Shown: positions 24,411 through 35,607 of the stretch, piece by piece
How the letters are laid out: every line of letters begins with the position of its first letter
Numbering within the stretch: the stretch's first letter is position 1
DNA from: Hypomesus transpacificus
Lineage: Eukaryota > Chordata > Actinopteri > Osmeriformes > Osmeridae
Length of the DNA stretch: 64,000 bases
NCBI RefSeq assembly: GCF_021917145.1
Contig: NW_025813704.1
Coordinates: 197,300 to 261,299, forward strand
Direction: 5' to 3'
Notes under the pieces: model-generated
What the model saw: only the letters and a program-made list of their open reading frames with translations
Told to the model about the DNA's origin: nothing
Databases searched by the model: none
Translations under genes and position numbers: made by a program

Positions 24411-26518
24411 TTGTTGCTCTTACTGTTGCTGCTGCTGTAGTTGGTAGGGTGGTTGGTGATGGAGTTGAAATATTTTCTTGACCCTAAAAACAGAAACATT
24501 GCGCAGTTACTCTCTAACCCTAACACCAGGACCCTAACCCAGTTCTCTGAAGGGACCACTGCATTATCCAGGCTCTCGTTGTAAATAAGAATGTCTAAAT
24601 GATGAAAGGTTGGATCAAATCAACATGTGACTGAATTAGCAAAATATTCCCTGCTACACAGCTTGTATATGCTTGGTAAAAGCAATTATTGTTTCTGCTT
24701 TTCTGCACCATTATGCGAAACCATGTGATTTACCCCTCTGGCAAATCTCTGAGATTAAACATCCTTATTTTCAATCTTATATGGTTAAACAACTGTCCAT
24801 GTTGCTTTATGAAATACCTTCGTCTGTCTTGTAGGATATTTAGCATTTTTCCTACATTTAAATATTTTTTGGAAAATAAAAGGTTATTTCAGCCTCATGT
24901 GAGCAAGAAGGCCGTTGTTGTTCATGTTACAGTGACAGAGAGGGTCTTGTTGTTTGTGTTACAGTGACAGAGAGGGTCTTATTGTTCGTGTTACATTAAC
25001 AGAGAGGGTCTTTCACAAACACTAAAAGATCTCAAACTCAACTTAAATTTTTTGACTGCTGTGGACTTTAGTATTATACATGTAGGATTTTTCATTGTAC
25101 TGTATATCAGATTCTCATTTTTACTCTGTTGTCTTAGTGGGGATTTCAACAGTTTATCTCCTGCAATAGATTAAGATAATTCAGGGTTTCAATATCAGGT
25201 TGTGTCGAAACCCAAACCATAAAACAAGATGAAAACTTTGAATAAAAAGAGGAACCACTTAACAACCAGCATACTTCAGCAGATCCATGGGCAACATCTA
25301 ATTTCAACACAGATTTGACCTGAATAATACACATATGGTTTAGGTATAGTGATGTAATTAATACCTTCTGTCAGTAAGGAAGTTATCTCTTTATGTCTAC
25401 ATGTCAGTGTACCTACAGGAGCAGAAACACCATCCATTCATCCTTATTATAAAACTATTTTACAGTTAAGGTTTATGGTTAGGGCTGACATTACTGGTGT
25501 ATGATTTGGGCTGGGAATAGTATTAGTCTTATCAGGGTTTTGCTCCAAAAAAGAGAGAAAATTATCAAAGAAAAGGAGCTTTTTACACTGGGAACCTTCC
25601 ATGTCCAGCAAGGCACTTCCACACCTGAAACTACCAACCCTTCCCTGTACTTAACATCAACTTTATTTTGGCAACAAACCATGACGAACAGGCTCGCTGA
25701 ATATGCTTCCCTTGTTTACTGTCATGACGCAAAGTCACCAAAGGTCTGTGTTTGAGAGCTGGGCTCAGCTCAGGGTGACATGTAGCTAATGGCAGAATAG
25801 GAATAAGGGGACATTCTAACAATATGTGGAAACCAAGAAAGTATCATTGTGCTACGCCTTAAAATGTATGAAACTAATTCCAGTTTTGATCAATTTAGTT
25901 TCAGTGATTGATTTCAGTGTCTAGAGAGAGATATGGAGAGAGCACTTGGCACAGTGCAACATGAACCCAGAAGAATAACCCTGCTTGGAATTTAATGAAA
26001 CACATACACTCACAGACACATTATAATAATAATAATTCTGGTTTTTTTATAGCGTTTTTCTAATACTCAAAGTCGCTTTACATGTATGAGGACAAGCAAA
26101 ACAAGACAACAGTCAAATATAAAGACAAAGGATTTAACTAAACAGACAAACAGAATGTTATAAAGAAAACTAGCACATAAGTCTAATGCTGGAGAGGAGG
26201 GAGCAGGGGATGATCAGGTGAAGGCGAGGTTGAAAAGGTGAGTTGTGTGAATATGTTTACATGTGTATATTTTCTTACATATATATATATACATCAATGT
26301 ATACATGAATGTTATGAACAACTCGACACTGGCGCAGTGCGGGTCTTCTACAAAGATTGAACAAAAAAAATTGGGGGCAAAAAACTTACTAAACATTTTC
26401 AACACTTAGCAGTTATCCATTGTAAGCCCAATGAATGATCTGATCATATTTGAAAGTGAGAAGCACTTACCCACACTGAAGTCACAGCCAGGCACAGCAG
26501 GAAGTACACTGAGCCCAT
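14453..26518 (-). CDS. ptprh: R3-type receptor protein tyrosine phosphatase (ptprh-like)
   Basis: A single-pass membrane phosphatase that removes phosphate from tyrosines. Exons in transcript order: signal peptide 26471-26518 ([16 protein letters not shown]), Thr-rich stalk 24336-24483, FN3-type 23895-24155, 23235-23498, 22579-22842, 22027-22290, 20987-21250, 19925-20197, 19567-19797 and 18903-19169, TM about 18660-18799 ([15 protein letters not shown] then RR), 18458-18502, 18288-18369, 17606-17696, 17418-17494, 16907-17041, 16643-16765, 15260-15423, 14922-15057 and 14453-14599. The PTP landmarks are present: [23 protein letters not shown], and the P-loop [11 protein letters not shown], which is split across the exons ending at 15260 and starting at 15057. 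The enzyme should therefore be active. The tail has two tyrosines in [13 protein letters not shown], as in R3 phosphatases, and ends NSSV. One donor after the TM is not resolved: the likeliest sites do not give the phase 2 that the next exon needs, so a short exon may be missing. PTPRJ or PTPRB-like identity is possible; PTPRH is preferred because syt5 is near. Confidence 0.85.
15437..16101. repeat. 19/20-bp minisatellite, about 34 copies
   Basis: The unit ggcagggggtgtaacactg (19 bp), with a 20-bp variant containing tgaacactg, fills a ptprh intron immediately upstream (in transcript sense) of the exon that ends in the catalytic cysteine. It makes long spurious frames rich in Pro, Cys and Val. 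Confidence 0.95.
16330..16575. repeat. 35-bp tandem repeat made of inverted repeats
   Basis: About seven copies of a 35-bp unit lie in a ptprh intron. Each contains ctagatctag (a palindrome) followed by CTAGAGTCAG-tccc-CTGACTCTAG, which has ten-base arms around a four-base loop. Copies with agggtc have one mismatch in the arm. Confidence 0.9.
17795..18145. repeat. 34-bp minisatellite, about 10 copies
   Basis: The unit is built from acaacaacaacaacatac plus gagctgggcagcac and lies in a ptprh intron between the exons at 17606-17696 and 18288-18369. Copies are nearly identical, with one AAC insertion and a few substitutions. Confidence 0.95.
20403..20937. repeat. 24-bp minisatellite, about 22 copies
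   Basis: The unit ttacaccctgaccagcccac plus catg, with aggt and tcca variants, sits in the ptprh intron just below the FN3 exon at 20987-21250. It is open in several frames on both strands but is not coding. Confidence 0.95.
20987..23498 (-). repeat. Recent tandem duplication of FN3 exon cassettes
   Basis: Four 264-bp exons (20987-21250, 22027-22290, 22579-22842, 23235-23498) are nearly identical. They share acceptor, donor and phase 1-1 symmetry. Intron flanks are duplicated too, for example gatatgtagatttataggg beside each donor and gtagtataataaacct in the spacers. Start-to-start distances are 1040, 552 and 656 bp. Confidence 0.95.
24363..24430 (-). repeat. Coding trinucleotide tract, poly-Thr/Ala stalk
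   Basis: Runs of ACA and GCA codons lie inside the ptprh exon 24336-24483 and encode a Thr/Ala-rich, presumably O-glycosylated stalk before the first FN3 domain. Length variation here would add or remove whole residues. Confidence 0.85.
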
Positions 26519-28711
26519 TGTGAACAGCAACACCTGATCCTCCAAGATCAGAACAAACGATGGGACTTTGTTCGGATAGAAGTTAGAAACTCAATTTTCT
26601 ATTGAAAGTATAAGCAACACTTTGTTGATAAATGCAACAGTGTCTCGCCAAAGTAGCCTTCGTGTCTGGCAAGTGACAGTCGATTGTTTGCCTAATTTCA
26701 CTAGTGTTGACTTTTAATTTTCTAACACGTCCTCCTCTTGGTAATCTCTAATGGCTCTCGGTCTTTTGGAACATGTTAAATCGCTTCCCTATTTCTGCTC
26801 TGACTGAAATAACCACAAACCTTTGCCCTGATGTTACTTCCTTGTTAGGTTTAGTTTATGGCCAGTCTTAAACTGTATTTATCCAATGCAGTCATCTCTC
26901 TGTACACATGTATACATATTCTGCAAACTTTCTGTGTGTTTAAGCCGTACATGTGCTGGTGATGTGTGTGCATTCAGTACCAGTCTTTCAGGTTTGGGAA
27001 TAAAAGATCAAACCCTATAAAGAATTTCTTTACAATTTAAATAATGGGTGATAGATTTGGAAAATATAACTAAAGATCACAATTCATCACAACCATTGTT
27101 GTATGTTCTTATCTGTTCTGTCAGGCTTAGTCACTATACAACTGAACAGGAAGAGGGTGTTTTGAGGTTTTCCTTTCTGAGGCAAACCTCGAATTAGCTG
27201 CAAAGACAATTTTGACTTTAAGCAACAACAAAAGAGAAGAAGACAGGAAATGTGCTTGACACAAATAGCTTCCCAGCATCATTTATCATGAAATCCGTCA
27301 AACATTAACAGAATATAATAGTCATGATATAACATTTCCATTCATGTATTGCTTCAGTCAGTCCTAACCAGGGGACTTTACCCAACAATAAACTGTCAAG
27401 GAAGATCTCACGGTACAAAACAGACCCATCAACACCATGTCTGAATGATAATATATAAGGGAACTTATGAGACATTTGCACTATGTTGCCCACTCATGCT
27501 GCTCATTCATATTCTTATTCTTATGTTTATATATATTATATATTTTTAATTGTTTTACTTTTAGATTATTTCGTTCTTAGAATTGGTTAAACTATTGTAC
27601 TTTGACTTAAGTTAAGATCCGTATATGTTTTTTTGTTTGCACCTTCCTGCCACAGTAAATTCCGTGTTTGTGTAACATACATGGCGAATAAACCGAATTC
27701 TCATACTGAAAGTCCAGTATATGAATAGACCTGTTCTCTGTAACAGTGCATCTTTATCTATGACTCACTGAAAAACTCCTTCCATGTGTAATGATCCTTC
27801 ACATGTCACAGATTTCTAAATGAGGAATTTAGACACAAGTGCTTTTTGGCCCGTTTGACGTAATACTCTAGCCTGACGTTGTCATACTCATAATTCTAGT
27901 CAGAATATGATTTTTTTTGTGGGCGGGGATAAGATGGGCTGGCAGCCAGGCTAGTAATACTCAATACCTTCAGAGTATTTCTATCCTCCATTCGATAAGC
28001 GGCGCTAGAGTGTTACTTCACTGGAACTGAGGATCGAGGGGCGTGTCTTCGGGATATCTCATGGTCAACAAGAAAACATTGGAATAACAAAGCTACACGT
28101 TGGTTAACGAATTATCTGAACACAAGTTGCACGGTCCAACACATTTGCGAGGAAGCGCAGTGTAAAGTAAGTTATTTTAAAGGCAACAGCAACCTCGCTA
28201 ATCAGATTTACGCTTCTATTTTGCGTCTACAAATGGGCTTCTAGCACAATAGGGAATACGACGTTTGTGCAGTATGTGCTTTAGGAAGACGCAGTAACAG
28301 CGTTCCAAACCTAAAACTAAATGTGTTAAACTCTGCATAAAGACGTTTTAATTGCACTTTTTTGATTTGACTAAACCTACTCAACCGTTACCGACAGAAT
28401 AGTAGAAGGCCAGGGACTCGACCACTCGGTTCCACCTGCCCAGTCAGCAATTCAAATAGTGTTTCGTGTGTAGATTAAAATTAAGGTAATCACTGTATTC
28501 ACAGCAGCTTTTAAAATATTTGAGTGTACCCACATTTGGGCTGAAGATGCACCTTTTCAGTGCTTGACATTGTAACCTTCCTCGTGGTATACTGTGTAGA
28601 TATGCCTGACGGTGCGTTGCGGTAAGTCAAGGGTAGACATTGCCCCATAAAACCTGTCTGTGACACACAATTAAACGGTGCGACCTCCCTTAAAATCACA
28701 TGATGGCAGCG
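26519..28711. other. Intergenic DNA between ptprh and ferritin promoters
   Basis: No coding region is seen. It should contain the upstream regions of both divergent genes. Near 27640-27705 the sequence tggcgaataaaccgaattct resembles a common fish SINE 3' end. Just inside the ptprh intron, 26022-26100 resembles another common fish repeat end (tttttctaatactcaaagtc). Confidence 0.55.
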
Positions 28712-28718
28712 TATAAAG
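28712..28718 (+). promoter_or_regulatory. TATA box of the ferritin gene
   Basis: TATAAAG is placed so that transcription would begin near 28742. A non-coding exon then ends at AATCAG|GTAATG (28816/28817), and the next exon begins at 29015, two bases before the start codon. The predicted leader contains no CAGTGN hexaloop of the iron-responsive-element type. Confidence 0.6.
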
Positions 28719-29016
28719 GGAGGTTCTCCGAGTAAGAAGCCTACATACATTAGCGGCGAACACAGCAGGCTACACATACAGAAAGAAGACAACGGTTGCC
28801 CAAATCGCAGAATCAGGTAATGGATAGTTCAGCGTGACTAAACCGGCTTTTTCCACTCAACGCAAAGTTCTTAATTACACTTTACTCTGTGTAGTTGGTC
28901 ATTGACACTTTGGCAGGTAGAAAAGGCTTGTCGTTTATGCTCAGTCCGATTAACATCTAACATTGTTCTCATTCGGCAGACTCCTTTATTAAAAACTATA
29001 CATTTCTGTTTCAGAG

Positions 29017-30674
29017 ATGCAGTCGCTGGTGAAACACAACTACCACCCAGAATGTGAGGCGGACATCAACAAATTGATCAACACCAAGCTGGGCGCATCC
29101 TACACGTACCTGGCCTTGGTAGGACCTCAGCCTCACTACTGCTTTTAAATGGTTCTGTCCTAAAATAACAAAATGTTCGCTGTATGTAATATACCCTAAT
29201 CAACAAGACCCCTTATGTTACATTCCAGAACAACGTCTAACCTTTTATATCTGGCCCCTCGTTGTCTCTGTGAATTGCGGGTAGTTTTAAGGAATGAATC
29301 TAAATCATTTCATCAAGTCCATGTTGTCATATGGTCTGATGTTGTTGGTTCTTTGTGCCGCTTCCCCCTCAGGGGATGTTCTTTGACAGGGACGATGTGG
29401 CCTTGCCCAGCTTCTCCAGCTTCTTCCTGGAGCGCTCTGGGAAGGAGAGGGAGCATGCGGAGACCCTGCTGGAGTACCAGAACATGAGGGGGGGAAACGT
29501 TCTGCTTCAGACCGTAGCAGTAAGTCCAGAACCTCAGGGCTTATCTTTCTGTCATCACAACTGTCTCTCTTTCAGTGTTTGAAGTAGATCGTAAGTCTTT
29601 TATTTTTTTATTTTTTTACTCTCCCCTAACCCTTGGCTGTGTTTGTGTGCTGATCTGGAGTCCAAAGTAGTTTAACCATCAAAGTATTTTTTGTTTTTGA
29701 GGTTCCGCAATTTAAGTTCCACAATTGTAAAAAAAAAAAAAAAGAAAAGAAACCTTTTTTTTACCGTGTCTTTTTGTCTTCCTCCTTATCGCCCTCCCCC
29801 TCCCCCCCCGTCTCGTTATCAGAAGCCCAGCAGAGAGGACTGGAAGGGAGGTCTCGATGCGATCTCCTTCTCTCTGGACTTCCAGAAGTCACTGAACTCC
29901 TCCATCCTGGAGGTGCACCGCCGGGCCGGCTCACACACCGACCCTCACGTACGTGACAGCCCTCAGCTGGCTCTTCATCCTACTGGGTGGGATCCACACA
30001 CAATCCTAGTTTACCGTCCTGTCATTATTGTACCATAACAATAGTTATTATTGTACCAGATGACTGTTATGATGTTAAAGCCAGGTTATTTTTTGTTTAC
30101 ATGCATGTAATTTAGCTCGTTTAGCTTGAGTTCTGTGAATTCTCTCTGCGATCCCTGTGTGTCGTGTTGTTTGAAGCTTAAACTACCACAGAGTTGAACC
30201 TCATCCAGCTTCTCTCACACACCTCAACAAAGTGTGATTTGTGAAGGAAGCATGTAGATGGCGTGTGACCTAACCCTTTGGAGGTCTGTAATGTGTTGAG
30301 TGAAATGCTGCTCTGTGAGATCTGGCACTCCCAGCTCACCTCTCTCCTCACCCCACACCTCCTCCCTCACCTCTCTCTCCTCACCTCACACCTCCTCCCT
30401 CACCTCTCTCTCCTCACCCCACACCTCCTCCCTCACCTCTCTCTCCTCTCCTCACACCACACCTCCTCCCTCACCTCTCTCTCCTCTCCTCACCCCACAC
30501 CTCCTCCCTCACCTCTCTCCTCAGCTCTGTGACTTCCTGGAGCAGCACTTCCTGGACGACAGCCACAAGACCATGAAGCAGCTGGGAGACTACGCCGGCA
30601 GCCTGGGCCGACTGGTCTCCTCCCAGACTCATGGAGCCATGGGAGAGTACCTGTTTGACAAGCACACTCTGTGA
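29017..30674 (+). CDS. Ferritin subunit, L-chain-like
   Basis: A subunit of the 24-mer cytosolic iron-storage shell. Coding exons are 29017-29118, 29373-29519, 29823-29948 and 30525-30674, all phase 0 with GT/AG borders, giving 174 residues, the normal ferritin length. Family marks: [51 protein letters not shown] and the C-terminal [10 protein letters not shown]. Compared with H chains, the ferroxidase ligands are largely gone: Glu27 is Lys, Glu61 is Lys, Glu107 is Ser and Gln141 is Ser, while Tyr34, Glu62 and His65 remain. It should therefore store iron only when co-assembled with H or M subunits. Residues 31-45 resemble mammalian L chain more than H chain, and human FTL lies in the same 19q13 region as the neighbours, so orthology to FTL is plausible but unproven. 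Confidence 0.93.
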
Positions 30675-31129
30675 GGCTCCCCTGGCTCAGATGACCTGGG
30701 GAGCTGCCGGACAGAATCCCCCTCTCCTCTCACCCTTCGTCTCCCCTCCTCTCCTCTTCACCCCCCCTCCTCCTCGTGCCACCTTCCCTCTGTGCTCACA
30801 TCTCAGCAGTGACACCTCCAGGTTAGTCTATCAGCAATAACCCCATACCTCATGTATAGTATATACACTCAACACCCAGAACTGACAACTAAAGCAAAAC
30901 AATACCTAGATACCTCAACAATATCCTGTTTACCAGTGCTGCTGAAACATCGGTGTGATGTTCCAGTGTTTGTCAAATGAGCAAGCATTCCAGCAGTATA
31001 TGCTACTTTGTACTCTGCATTCCTTCCCACCTTCCAACTCTCCTGTACTGTCAACCTCATACTCAATATTCTAAATCTGAGATTGGTACATTTTAAGGAT
31101 TTCAGATCAATGTAAACAAAGTCAAATTT

Positions 31130-31135
31130 AATAAA
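31130..31135 (+). promoter_or_regulatory. Candidate polyadenylation signal of the ferritin gene
   Basis: AATAAA about 456 bp after the ferritin stop codon is the first clear match in the downstream sequence. Confidence 0.5.
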
Positions 31136-31707
31136 AAAGAAGGATTATATTGATGGCTTTGTGTGATGTTTACATTTACACCATAGTGTTTCTGCATAAT
31201 GCTGAAGAGTTACATGTATTCCTTAAGCAGACGCTCTAATCCAAAACGGCATAAAAAGGGCATTTAGAAAGTAGACTATAAATGTACATTTGCTAGCGAC
31301 ACGGCAAAGTAACCACATCTCAGCTACCAACCAGGCAAGGTGAACATGTATGTATTGACGAACTCTACGTTTAGAAGTTGCGTAGGACCACAAAGCAATC
31401 TTTTTAAAGACCATGTCAACCCAGTAAAGGCAGACTGTGCCGTTACCATAATCTCTTATCTATACCATGTTCTTTATGTACAGACGAGTTAGAACGTAGG
31501 GACAGAAAAGTGCTGAGTAACCAGGGCGGGTGCGGTTATTACCATGATCCTCCCACCGCGTGCGCTGCAGAAGCTGTTTGTCTTGTTCTTACCAGAGGAA
31601 GAACGAGTTGAGACCTGCTAAACTGCACAGTCATGGGTTCTGTTAAGTACAATAGCCTGTTATTGCTAGATGACTAGACAAAATGTCAGTTGTTGACAGA
31701 TATGTTA

Positions 31708-31980
31708 AATAGGGTGACCAGACGTCCTCTTTTACCCGGACATATCCTCTTTTCGAGAAGTAAAAAATGCATCCGTCAGGGATTCAAAAATTGTCTGGGA
31801 TTTTGTCTCGTCGGATATTTGTGTTTCTCTGGGTCTTTCGCAAACTTTTACGCCCTTACAAGTGTTGGAAAGGGTATCTCCCTTACGTTACACCTTCTTG
31901 CGCAAGCACTGACTATCAGAACTGTCATTTTAATTAGATAATGCGGCATGCACTACCCCCCCCCCCCCCCCCCCCCCCCT
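31708..31980. mobile_element. Possible DNA-transposon fragment ending at a poly-C run
   Basis: tagggtgaccagacgtcctc is a typical start of a repeated fish element with tagggtgacca ends. A run of about 24 C follows at 31956-31979. No matching right end was found, so the boundaries are guesses. Confidence 0.35.
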
Positions 31981-33010
31981 TCTCTGCCAACATTGCCAAC
32001 ACTTTTTAGTTGCACTTAATGTAGTTGTCCTAAAAAATTATAATACAAACTATCTAAAATCATAATTGAAACATTATTATATATAATTATAAAAATAGGC
32101 TACTTTCAATGCAAAAAAAGAAAAGAAATGTAACCTACGTTTTTCAAAGAGTCTGCAATTATTTAAGAATGTTTGTAAATCAGATTTCATCTCAGACTGC
32201 CCAATGTTTAAGAGCCTGTGAACTTAAGAGGGGTTTCAAAGCTAGGAGTGGATCCCAGGCACAACAGAGACATCACAGCATTACGCCTTAATAACTAAAG
32301 CCGTGGGTTTAATATCCAAATGGCTGCATGGTTACGCTTAGGCCACTAGGCGGCTGCTCAGCTCACAACTAGCGATAGACAACAAATGAAGTATTTGATC
32401 ACCATTATCACATCAGCTTGCTCAAAAATAAAATAAAATGTTGTTTGTAGCGTGGGTTCCCCCTCCAGAAGAGTTTTAACTTCTAAAGAGTGATCTATTT
32501 TTAGAAGCGATGAACGGAGAGGCAGACCAAACATGTGGTTAGTCATGTTGGTGTGTCTGCTACTGAGATGTTTACAACGTGACGCAAGAGTATCATCAGT
32601 CTGTACTCGTGAATAAACAAATACGTCTAGAGAACCACAAAAGAAAACCAGTAGCTGAATGAGCTGTAGGCATGGTCATGGTTTGAGTTCAATTTTATAT
32701 AACGGAACAACCCACATGTGAGATGAGAATGCCTTGAGATGCTGTCTCCAACACAGCAGGATAGGTGGATGCTGGATGCTCAAAAGCAGGGAGGAGCTGA
32801 AAGGACAATTCTCCATGAGAGCAGCGCATAGATTGATGATTGACAACAGTAATAGCTATGCCACAGGGATTAGTCAGGGGGGAAGCACTTCAATCTCTGT
32901 TCTGCTATATACCCCCTCCCCCCCCTTCCCTCTGTCCCCCAGGTGAAACATTCCCGTCCATTTTACCAATCAACAGACAGTAACTTCCTCATTTACACAA
33001 GGAGAGGAAT

Positions 33011-33180
33011 ACATTACATTTACATTTAGTCATTTAGCAGACGCTTTTATCCAGAGCGACTTACAGTAAGTACAGGGACATTCCCCCGAGGCAAGTAGGG
33101 TGAAGTGCCTTGCCCAAGGACACAACGTCATTTGGCACGGCCGGGAATTGAACTGGCGACCTAACAGGTCATGTCAGTTG
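33011..33180 (-). mobile_element. SINE-like element, minus orientation
   Basis: It begins acatttacatttagtcattt agcagacgctttt, the reverse of the fish SINE/LINE tail. It continues through gccttgcccaaggacacaac and gggaattgaactggcgacc, a reversed B-box-like segment. Confidence 0.75.
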
Positions 33181-34004
33181 GCTTGAGTTCCGTAGCAAAG
33201 TTAGGGAGCAATATTGTGCCAGGGCTGTAAAAGTATGTCCATGCTGAACATAAAGCAACAGATGTGTTGTTGACAAACTCATGGATGGAAGAGGAGGAGG
33301 AGGCATGGGGATTACAAGCAAGCACTGCTTTAGTGATTCGACAGTGATTTATCTGAGTGATGAGAGCAGAAGAGAGAGCATCAGTCGCTGGAATACAGGA
33401 GCGTGAACGATGCCTGTCTGAGGGCTGTCAAGGGCTGCACAAACACTGACATTTGGACACAAAAGTTTTTCAAACTTATTTTCCAATAGAGGAGAATTTT
33501 ACATCAGGTGAGTGACTACATTCCTTTGTTCCATAATGTATGTCTGAATGAATGTAGTTCCCTTGTTTTTGTTGTTGTGTGGATCCATCTGTGAAATCCA
33601 TTTCAAAATTAGAGTGGTCAATAATCAGTGGCTGTAAATATGGTTTACGTCATTTGTGTTGCAGTTGCAAAGAGCGAAAGTGAAGCTTTGAGGTGGGAGC
33701 TTAAGTAGACATGGTCATTTGATTTTGTACGTAACAATAAATATTGTTTACGGTACTCAAAAAAAGCAACAGACAGTCATGTAAAGGTTTGTGTGTAAAA
33801 CATTCAAAACTCTTCAAGCTGAAAGGTATCCATGGAAACAATGGATCATCACCTGTCACTCTGCCATGCAGGAAGCAACACCCGCTGTACACCTGGACAC
33901 AATCCAGGTCCTTTAGGAATCCTCACAGAGTCCCATTTGATGACACACAAACTGGTTTGAGTGGCTGTTTTAGAACCACACAATCAAAGCCATAGGGGCT
34001 AGGA

Positions 34005-34802
34005 GGCTGGGACAGGGGCTAGGAGGCTGGGACAGGGGCTAGGAGGCTGGGAAAGGGGCTTGGAGGCTGGGACAGGGGCTAGGAGGCTGGGAAAGGGGCT
34101 TGGAGGCTGGGACAGGGGCTAGGAGGCTGGGACAGGGGCTAGGAGGCTGGGAAAGGGGCTTGGAGGCTGGGAAAGGGGCTTGGAGGCTGGGACAGGGGCT
34201 AGGAGGCTGGGAAAGGGGCTTGGAGGCTGGGACAGGGGCTTGGAGGCTGGGACAGGGGCTTGGAGGCTGGGACAGGGGCTAGGAGGCTGGGACAGGGGCT
34301 TGGAGGCTGGGAAAGGGGCTAGGAGGCTGGGACAGGGGCTTGGAGGCTGGGACAGGGGCTAGGAGGCTGGGAAAGGGGCTTGGAGTCTGGGAAAGGGGCT
34401 TGGAGGCTGGGACAGGGGCTTGGAGGCTGGGACAGGGGCTTGGAGGCTGGGACAGGGGCTTCGAGGCTGGGACAGGGGCTTCGAGGCTGGGAAAGGGGCT
34501 AGGAGGCTGGGACAGGGGCTAGGAGGCTGGGACAGGGGCTTGGAGGCTGGGACAGGGGCTAGGAGGCTGGGAAAGGGGCTTGGAGGCTGGGACAGGGGCT
34601 AGGAGGCTGGGACAGGGGCTAGGAGGCTGGGACAGGGGCTAGGAGGCTGGGAAAGGGGCTTGGAGGCTGGGACAGGGGCTAGGAGGCTGGGACAGGGGCT
34701 AGGAGGCTGGGAAAGGGGCTAGGAGGCTGGGACAGGGGCTAGGAGGCTGGGACAGGGGCTTGGAGGCTGGGACAGGGGCTAGGAGGCTGGGAAAGGGGCT
34801 TG
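34005..34802. repeat. 20-bp minisatellite, about 40 copies
   Basis: The unit aggaggctgggacaggggct has A/T variation at position 1-2 (agg or tgg) and gacagg/gaaagg alternation. The repeat is extremely regular. It is intergenic, between the ferritin gene and syt5. Confidence 0.98.
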
Positions 34803-35089
34803 GCAGGGCTGGGTGGGTGGGTGGGTAAATCCCCCCTCCCTTAAGCTTGGCTGGTCTGGGAACGTGGATTAATATTGTAGATAATCCAGTTACATGTTGG
34901 GGATGAGAGTGTGGGCTGGGGGCGACCACGATGGGGGTGGGTTGGGGTTATGAGATGAGATGCTATAGTAACAGAGGGATTAGGGTCAGCTTGGATGAGC
35001 ATCTGGCTCAGAGATGTTCTGGTACTTGTGTGAAGCTCTGGATGTGGAGGTGATGCTCACACATAGTTATGGATTATGCAGCACTGGGT

Positions 35090-35290
35090 ATCTCTCTCTC
35101 CTCCATCTCTCCTCCATCTCTCTCTCCTCCATCTCTCTCTCCATCTCTCTCTTCATCTCTCCCTCCTCCATCTCTTTCTCCATCTCTCCCTCCTCTATCT
35201 CTCTCTCCATCTCTCCCTCCTCTATCTCTCTCTCCATCTCTCCCTCCTCTATCTCTCTCTCCATCTCTCCCTCCTCCATCTCTGTCCTCC
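35090..35290. repeat. TC-rich simple repeat (ctccatctctct)
   Basis: Irregular tandem ctccatctctctc units; no coding meaning. Confidence 0.9.
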
Positions 35291-35607
35291 ATCCTCCCAT
35301 CCGACTGCTAATTTAGACTGGGGGGTGTGGTGGAGAGTGATGGGAGGTTGGGAGGTGGTGAATTTACAATGATTTATGTTTCTGACTGTCTGAAGTTTCC
35401 AGATAATTCTACTCAACACACCCCAACAATAATTGATGCTAGAACCTATAAGCGACTTGTTCTAATCAATAATTATATTCCAAAGAGACACTCCATTCCT
35501 CGTGTGTCGCAGTAAGCGTCTAAGAGGGGGCCCTGCTGTGAGGATCTAAACGTTCCCCCCTTGGCTCCGCGGCCCCCCTGCGGCCCCCCTGCGGCCCCCC
35601 AGCGGAC

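Larger units (their letters stand above)
30675..35607. other. Ferritin 3' UTR and repeat-rich intergenic DNA
   Basis: The ferritin 3' UTR probably ends near an AATAAA at 31130-31135. Beyond it no coding region is supported. The interval contains a degenerate SINE-like tail (about 31155-31260), a possible transposon fragment near 31708, a poly-C run, a SINE at 33011, a 20-bp minisatellite and TC-rich DNA. Upstream exons of syt5 (5' UTR) may lie in its right part. Confidence 0.6.

Noticed and set aside
28150-28175. CAGTGT near 28160 as an alternative iron-responsive element
   Set aside because: Flanks aagcg and aaagt do not form the five-base upper stem.
28553-28582. CAGTGC as an iron-responsive element upstream of the ferritin gene
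   Set aside because: The bases on either side (ctttt and ttgac) cannot pair as an IRE stem, and the site lies upstream of the TATA box, outside the predicted transcript.
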